Positions 57,093-64,000 of a DNA stretch of 64,000 bases are shown here, piece after piece. Both the position numbers and the translations under genes were made by a program. The stretch's first letter is position 1. Each line of letters starts with the position of its first letter. The notes beneath the pieces were generated by a model, which saw nothing but the letters and a program-made list of their open reading frames with translations, did not search any database and was not told where the DNA came from. Origin of the DNA: Paraspadella gotoi (lineage: Eukaryota > Chaetognatha); NCBI GenBank assembly GCA_051294375.1, contig CM119267.1:4912558-4976557 (forward strand), written 5' to 3'.

Positions 57093-57811
57093 GGACGTGG
57101 GAGAAATCCCACGTGGAGAATCCGTCGTGAGAGGAAATCCCGCGGGAGGCAATCCCTGTGGAGGCAATACCGCGTGGAGGAATCCCGTGTGAGCAGGAAT
57201 CCCGGGAACGTGTGGAGAATACCCGGGATGGCCGCTGAGGAATTCCGTGTGGAGGAATCCCGCATGGGAGAATCCCGCATAGAGGAATCCCGCGTGGGAG
57301 GAATCCGATGTGGAGGAATCCCGCCGTGTGGGAGGATCCCGTGGGAGGAATCCCGGTGGAGGAATCCCGTGTGGAGGAATCCCGCGTGGGAGGAATCCAG
57401 GTTGGGAGAATCCCGCGTGGGAGAATCCCGCATTGGGAATGAATCCCGCGTGGGAGGAATTCCGTGTGGGAGGAATCTCGTCGTGGGAGGAATCTCGTGT
57501 GGGAGGGAATCCCGTGTGGGAGGATCCCGCATGGGAGGAATCCCGTGTGGGAGGAATCCGCGTGGGAGGAATCCCGCGTGGGAGGAATCCCGCTTGGGAG
57601 GAATTCCATGGGAGGAATTCTGTGGGGAGGAAACCCGTGTGGGAGGATCCCGCGCGGAGGATTCCTTTTGGAGGAATCCCGTGTGGAGGAATTCCTTTGG
57701 GAGGAATCCGTGTGGAGCAATTCCATTGGGAGGAATCCTTGGGGAGGAATCCCGTGTGGAGGAAACCCTTGTGGAGGAATCCGCGGGGAGGAATCCTGTT
57801 GGAGGAATCCA
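57093..57811 (-). repeat. 16-bp minisatellite array, right half of inverted pair (about 45 units)
   Basis: Unit CGTGTGGGAGGAATCC, the exact reverse complement of the unit at 55.8-56.6 kb. The CGTG/CGCG alternation is present but less regular, and several units have lost bases. Confidence 0.97.
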
Positions 57812-57882
57812 AATGGAACCCTATTTACTTATTTGTAATTTTTCAGGTTGGCCTCTTTTTTTTTGCACGGGACTGTATTGAA

Positions 57883-57933
57883 GAGAATAATATATATAAT
57901 ATAATATAATAATAATATAATAATATATATATA
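57883..57933. repeat. AT-only low-complexity tract
   Basis: About 50 bases of ATAATATA-type sequence just beyond the right array. It should melt readily and could extrude as a cruciform. Confidence 0.92.
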
Positions 57934-57934
57934 A

Positions 57935-58345
57935 GCTCAGGGCAAGATAGCTATTTATTAATGAATGGATATAATTTTTTATTTGGTTGTACCAATTTCA
58001 TAAAATTCAGCTCCTTGTATTTTGATGCTAGTGCGGAAGTATAACATAGAGTATTCCCCGATCTAATACTTAGGAGTGTTCTTTTCATACAATTGAAACA
58101 TTCTTTTGAAATATTATACCACTTCATTGATAGGCGAAAGCAGGTACTCTGGGAGTGAATAAACGACTTGGAGGAAGTCTTAATTGAAACTTGCAGGACC
58201 TGCTATGTCATTATCTTGTAAGAGTGATGGAGGCCTTTAAAACCACCAAAGCCTGTCCAAAGTCAGCGGGCCAAGATACTTATTTATTAAATTAATGGAT
58301 ATATTATTATATTGTGTGTGACTACCAATCATATAAAGGCTATTA
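57935..58345. repeat. Pair of diverged direct repeats
   Basis: The segment at 57935-57985 (AAGATAGCTATTTATTAATG and onward) resembles 58270-58320 (AAGATACTTATTTATTAAAT and onward). They lie about 330 bases apart in the same orientation. The intervening sequence has no gene. Confidence 0.5.
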
Positions 58346-59102
58346 AAGAAACTAAAAAAAACGATTGCGGACCAAAATATAAAGAGAGCATAAAGAAAAT
58401 ACTGAGTGGAAGGCCGCCATCTGACTTTTTTTTTCGCTTTCTAAATATAAATTTTGCGATCAACTTCCTTTGCCCGTCCCGCCTTCTCTATATTCTCCTG
58501 TCTCTTTCTCTTTCTCTCTCTCTTCTCTCTTTCTCTGCTTTCTCTCTGTTCTCTCTTTCTCTCTTTCTCTCTTTTCTCTCTCTCTCTCTCTCTCCTTTCT
58601 CCGTCTCAGCGCTAAAAAAGAATTATATTAACTTAGAGAACTACTTGATGAGTGAAGAAGGGAGAGAAGCAGGGCTTGGGAAGGTTGGTTGGGGTAAGGT
58701 GCTTCAGAAAGGTGGGTAGGTAGATGGGCGATGGTGAGAAAAGACTTTTTCCTTTTTCCCTCTTAAAATCGAATTACTAAGTTATTTTTTTCTCAATTTT
58801 TTTTTCTCTGCCTCAGACCTTTCCATGTTTCAACTGAGGCTTCTCAGCCTTTGACAACTGACGCTTCTGCTTTAGAGCAGAGAGAGTGGGAGAGAGAGTG
58901 GCTGAAGAGGAGAGAGAGAGAGAGTGAGAGAGAGAGAGTGAGAGAGAGAGAGAGAGAAAAATATCGGCCATAAACAAATTTGCCTGTTTCAGTTAGGTGA
59001 TACAGAATTAATAAGAGATTCAATTGTTACAGCGCGAAAATCGCTGACAACCGACGTGGGGAAAACGACTTTATCCTTTGAGTTTGGACCCACCTATAAA
59101 AA
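58346..59102. other. Non-coding with CT and GA tracts
   Basis: CT-rich at about 58498-58600 and GA-rich at about 58878-58956, which are inverted relative to each other. No gene is visible. Confidence 0.65.
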
Positions 59103-59133
<31 letters not shown>

Positions 59134-59134
59134 A

Positions 59135-59172
<38 letters not shown>

Positions 59173-59195
59173 TCTCTCCTTCTCTCTCTCTCTCC
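59103..59195. repeat. (CT)n microsatellite
   Basis: About 90 bases of CT with short interruptions. Confidence 0.96.
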
Positions 59196-61543
59196 GTCAC
59201 CACTCGGGATGATCACGTTTCTTTCCCGCTCTGTCGGTGTCGGTGAGTTTCACTCTCATTCATTCTCGCCATCGCGTTTTTTCTTCTCGTCCCGGATTCG
59301 CACCATAGCCACCATTGAGATTGTATAGCCCTCGTGGCCCGCTGCCAACCCAAGGGCGGACGCTTTTTGCTGGAACTCATTAAAAAGTTTGTCAGAGATG
59401 CGAGTAAATTGTGATGAAGTCTAGTTTTAATTTAAAACTTTTACTTCACTTATTATAAGTTTTCGATCGTTGCTATGAAACTTTGGTTCAAAAGGGACAC
59501 AGTTCGATCTTTCGACTTCACGATCCCATAAATTTCACATTCACCTTTCCGAAACTCAACACTGTTTCACGTTTCTTGTAAACTCCAAGGACTCTTTGTT
59601 CACATCTCCACATAATTTCCGCATTCACAATTTCTTTCCTGTCTCACAATCTATTCCCTTTTTTCCCAATTTCCATTTCGGGTCTCTTACCTCCCGACGT
59701 AAAGTCGCCCAAAACGAATTTAAGCTCTCTAGGCCCTTCCTGACCTAAGATGATGCGTAACATCATCGCTGGGGTGCGACCAAAACACACTGCAATCATA
59801 TGGCCGCGTACACCCCGAGACTGCGGGCGCCAACATTCCACGGTGAGTCTCGTCTACGGCTGAACACAGTCTCTGGAAACCCCCATTGCCAAATTGCCAT
59901 CCGCCATTTGCCATTGCCATTTGCCCTTCCCATTCCCATTGCCCTCCCCAAAAATAAAAAAAGAGACACATTAAACAAAACTTTGTGTCTTCCGGAGATT
60001 TATTTCGTTTCATTCAATCCGTGAAGTGATATGAGTGCCACCGAGGCTGCGCGCCGGCGCAGCGCCGGATGCAGGTGCGGCGCGGCGCAGCAATCTCGCC
60101 AAACGGTTGTTCTCCAGGTGTTGACAAGAAGCGACTGTATTAGTGTAGCCTCTACCTTTGAGTGGCATCGTTTGTACGTCTGCTTGGAGGGGAAATCTAG
60201 TTGTCTCAAGTTCGTAAAGTTTATGACAAATTAGTGTTGGAGTTCTCAAATTTAGCAAAAGTAGTATTTAAAGTAATTTTGTATCAAGTATAGAGTAAGT
60301 TCATTTAAGAAAAACGGCAATTCTCACCTGCTTTAATAAATTGTGAAAGTCTAATCCTATAGAAAAAATAGAATTAATTCTATTTAGCGAGAAAAATGTT
60401 GAAGTTTCGGAAATTTTAAAATTTTTTGATTAAGGAAATAAAAAGTTCCGCCGTCTGCTTTTATTTTAATTAAGGTTCGGATAAATAATCTTAATCCGAG
60501 GATTTAATAAACGTTTCCCCCCCGAATTTTACTGTCATTTAAATTTGATGATAAAGATGAACGATCAAGTTTTGTTCATGGCATAAAAATATGACGATTT
60601 AAAAAAAAAAAAAAATGTTTTCTGCTTTAAACTTACAAAACTACTTTACATATTTAAACTTACACTTAGTTCAATTATTAAAGAATTCTTCGGCGCTCGC
60701 TCGAGGACTTAAAAAATTTCGCTTATGTCAACGACCCAAGACCACCGTCAGTGCGAGAAGCTATTAATTTGCCGAATAGGATAATCCTTCATTATAAACT
60801 ATATAGTCGTTTTTTAACTTAACTTCTCGGCCCAGCTGCAATGGTATGCCGAATAACTAGAATACCATGAGAAAATGTAACTAAAGGAAAACAGATGTAT
60901 TATGCTTCCTGAGCGGGGAATAATTAATTTAACTTGGAAACCGCCAAAAACAAAACAAAAAAAATTTCCCGCCTCGCTCATTGGTCCGAGATAATTAAGA
61001 CTAAACCATAGGGCAAACGAGGATGCGAAAAATGACGAAGATGAAGGACGACGACGACTGACAGCGACGACTGACGACAGCGCACGACGTTACGATAACT
61101 ATCTCTGCCATCATCGGCCACGTGAGGAAAGGAGGAATAAATCATGGAAAGTCGAAAACCTGATTTTTTCTTTCATTTTTTATTTTTATTCTTCTTCCGC
61201 TTTTTTTTTGCTTTTCCCTCATTGTCTTCTTTCTTGTTACTTCTACTTTCTTAGCCTACTATCACTTATTCTCTGCTTTTCACCTCTTATGTTTTCTTTC
61301 CTCTGTTTTAATTAAATTTCTTACAATTCGTTATTTTCTAACACTCATAGTTTCTTCTTATCTTCTTTTTTTCTTGCTTCTTTATAAACTTTTTTCTCTA
61401 ATTTCCGTTCTTCTTCTTCTCTTCCTCTTGCCATTTTTCCGTGTTCCTGCTTCTCAAATTTTCCATTTTTTCTCCTCTCTAACTTCTCTTTTTCATCAAA
61501 CATTCTCTGTTCATATCTTCTTTTTCCTCTGTTCTTCCTTTCC
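59196..61543. other. Non-coding, AT-rich
   Basis: A degenerate CCATTGCCATTTG repeat at 59881-59948. A CG-rich patch (CGCGCCGGCGCAGCGCCGG-like) at about 60048-60095. Otherwise AT-rich with homopolymers. Short frames over 59640-60260 on both strands compete with each other and match nothing I recognise. Confidence 0.55.
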
Positions 61544-61800
61544 CCGTTCTCCCACTTTCCTCTTCCTCCCTCTCTCCTCTTCCTCACTTCCTCCTTCTCT
61601 CCTGTTGCCTCCCTCTTTCCTCTTACTCACTTCCTCCCGTCTTCATCTTCTCCCACTTCCTCTTCTCCTCTTTCCTCTTCCCACTTCCTCCCTCTCCTCC
61701 TTCCTCACTTCCTCCCTCTCCTCTTCCTCCCACTTTCCTCTCCTCCCTTTTCCTCTTCCTCACTTCCTCCCTCTCCTCTTCTTTAAAAACCTTTTTCCTT
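61544..61800. repeat. Polypyrimidine minisatellite (CTTCCTCACTTCCTCCCTCT type)
   Basis: About 250 bases with almost no purines except a periodic A in CTCACTTCC/CCCACTTCC, spaced about 22-26 bases apart. Confidence 0.88.
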
Positions 61801-62455
61801 CCCCTCTTTTTTTAATCTTCCTCCCACTTTCCGTCTTCCTCCCTCTCCCTCTCGAAATGACGAATGCTCGTGGCAAGATTATAAAACCTCGCCCATCTTT
61901 GACACAGGATTACGAGAGTCACTCGGTTCCCATAACCCTGTCGTCTTATCTCCCCTTTGCACGCGAAACAAAAACTCGTCGCGCGTTCCCAAACCGAGGA
62001 AAAAGCAAACGACGCCGGAATAGTAAGTAGTACGCGCGTAATAACGCGCGGAAACACGGCTGCATTGCAAATACATGTCAACAAAGACACGATAGCCTTC
62101 ATTTAAGCACTAGTAGCCAACGTAGACTTGCCCTCACCGTATGTCTCAAAGCTTATTACCCTTTTTTAGCAAAGTGATTCTTGTAATAAAAACCGAGCAG
62201 AATCACCACCTAGAACATCAGCAGACCTGATGTTTCACGTTTTTTCCTCAATTCGCTCGTGTCGATTGCCGTGCGCCGGAACTGCGTTGCCGCCGAAAAA
62301 TGCGCGCGGGCCAGACGCTCGTTCACGGCACGCCCTCTTTCGCGGCGCCTCAGAATTCGCCAACTCTTCGTCTCCTCTCGAAACGCCCTCGACGTCGAAT
62401 CGCCGTTCGTCTTCGTTCCGGTTCGTTTTAGTCGTCGGCTTCGTCGTCGTCGTTT

Positions 62456-62487
<32 letters not shown>

Positions 62488-63059
62488 TGTTTTTCTTCAA
62501 TTCCGTTTCACATGGCTTTTTAAGTTTTAACCAGTTTCGAAGCAATTGTAGCGTTTGCTTATGACTTTAGTAATTTTTGGCGATTTGATAATTACGAGCG
62601 ATAATTTTTATGACTAATAATTATTTACGATGTTTTTTTTATTGGTCACATCTTAATGTACTCAGTTCTCCCTGAAGCGATTTAAAGTATTTCACGTCGA
62701 AAAGTCAATGATAATGATACTCAGCAAACAAGAGCGCCAGTACGACCGCGAAAATGATTAGATTAGAAATCATTACTTAATGATTAGAAATGATTACTTT
62801 CATTGATATATCGATAGTTGATAAAAAAAAACAAACGATAAGCAAGTCAAGTCAAGCTACAGGCTGACGATCGGATGCTAGAAAGAAAGCCGTCTCAATC
62901 TTTAACAAAACAATTAAAAAAATACGAACTGACACGACGACAAAAAAACTACATCCTTGTAACTTACATCGGCGCATTCTATCGTTAAAGAGAGAAAAAA
63001 AACATCAGTTTTTTTTTTAATAATTTATCTCCCAATTTCAAGGGGGGCGAGAGCAGAGC
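61801..63059. other. Non-coding with (CGT)n
   Basis: (CGT)n at about 62431-62488. The rest is AT-rich sequence with no gene. Confidence 0.6.
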
Positions 63060-63145
63060 ACAGAGAGAGAGATGAGAGACGAGAGGAAGAGAGAGAGAGT
63101 GAAGAGAGGAGACGAGAGAGGGAAGAGAGAGAGAGACGAGAGAGA

Positions 63146-63180
<35 letters not shown>
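63060..63180. repeat. GA-rich low complexity
   Basis: Interrupted (GA)n for about 120 bases. Confidence 0.95.
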
Positions 63181-63183
<3 letters not shown>

Positions 63184-63297
63184 GAGAGTTAATCGAGAGA
63201 TTTGAATATTTTTTTCCCCTATTTTTTTTTTCCTCTTTTTTTTTCTTCATTTTTTTTCAAACTTTCTCCACAATTCGCGACGTATGGAAGACATTAA

Positions 63298-63440
63298 TCA
63301 CGGATAAAGTCGCCAGGCACCCTACTGGAGTTCGGGCGCCGTGTGGCGCTGCTGGATCTGCAACAGTCGCTGCCAGCACGCTGCGGAGATTACTGTCGAC
63401 CCGGCTGTCGCAGCGTTTTGATGAGGAGCTGCGGATGGAA
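63298..63440. other. GC-rich single-copy-like segment with A-rich tail on minus strand
   Basis: About 140 bases of GC-rich, non-repetitive sequence in AT-rich surroundings. The plus-strand frame beginning at 63298 has mostly G or C in third codon positions and includes a short Cys-rich stretch, but other frames are also open. On the minus strand it is followed (63205-63260) by A-rich sequence, as at the end of a retrocopy. Exon fragment or truncated retrocopy are both possible. I recognise no family. Confidence 0.2.
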
Positions 63441-64000
63441 TTTTTTTTTCTACTTAATATAGATCTTATGAATTTTCCTTCGCTTCTCGAAGTTCTTTTT
63501 CTTTCCTCTAGAAATCATTAAACCTTCTCGAGTTTTAAAATGAACAAGTTTTTTCTATGGAATCGGTGCAGATTTATTAAACGGAGAAATTGCCTAACAA
63601 AAAATTGTTCATTGTTTCTCTTTTTAATTTATCGGCTGCACTAAACTTCTCTTTTTAAATGTATCCTATTCAAAAAGACTCTTTATACCTCTGGGTGCCA
63701 ACTCTGACGGAAACCAAATAATAAGCTTAGCACAAGCTCCTGAATACTAGCTAAAAATAAGCAAATTTTTCTGACAGATTGCAAAAAAAATAGCTAGAAT
63801 TTTTATCGGCTTACCTTGTATATTTAACATGAGAAATTATCGTCTATAGAGCAAAATAGCATTTGATTTTGTTTACTTTTTAATCTATGAAAGTAACACA
63901 GAAACACAAATATAAAGCAGTTATTCACATTCAATGCATGCAAGTTTAAAAAAAAGTAAGAATATTGTCACAGTGAGTTTGCATAACGAGACGCCGTTCT
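63441..64000. other. Non-coding AT-rich end of window
   Basis: No gene, RNA or repeat boundary is visible. Confidence 0.6.

Overview
The window is eukaryotic, non-coding DNA, almost certainly from an animal and probably an invertebrate. It contains a tRNA-derived SINE, hAT-type miniature transposons with 8-bp target-site duplications, a hammerhead-ribozyme-like motif of the kind carried by Penelope-like retroelements, and dozens of long (AG/CT)n and (CGT/ACG)n microsatellites. There are no bacterial-style operons or dense reading frames. I could not identify the species and recognised no protein-coding gene. The few longer open frames outside simple repeats resemble no family I know and are listed only as weak candidates.

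Layout: 1-12 kb is simple repeats, assembly gaps, two tandem copies of a dispersed repeat ('family A') and a foldback element. 12-28 kb holds four copies of a hAT-like MITE, some with degenerate TTAGGG-like interiors, several minisatellites, a CpG-rich stretch (20.6-21.2 kb), and a cluster of four perfect GTCACGTGAC palindromes (23.1 kb). 29.1-41.5 kb is a 6-kb segment present twice in direct orientation; each copy contains a SINE and a pair of inverted 'element E' repeats. 41.5-47 kb has minisatellites, the hammerhead-like motif at 44.6 kb and an inverted family A copy. 47.6-51.9 kb is a second duplicated segment (about 2 kb). 55.8-57.8 kb is the most striking structure: two arrays of the same 16-bp minisatellite in opposite orientations (about 0.8 and 0.7 kb) around a 0.5-kb spacer that holds a different minisatellite. 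58-64 kb is AT-rich with microsatellites.

Assembly quality matters here. Every one of the four 25-N gaps adjoins a duplicated segment whose copies differ mainly by one-base insertions. In the 6-kb case, one copy reads through the simple repeats where the other has N gaps. The simplest reading is that the three large duplications are unmerged overlaps left by long-read gap filling, not biology. Removing them would shorten the locus by roughly 8.5 kb.

No set of genes works together here. The window reads as an intergenic or intronic repeat landscape shaped by microsatellite growth, small non-autonomous transposons and assembly artefacts.
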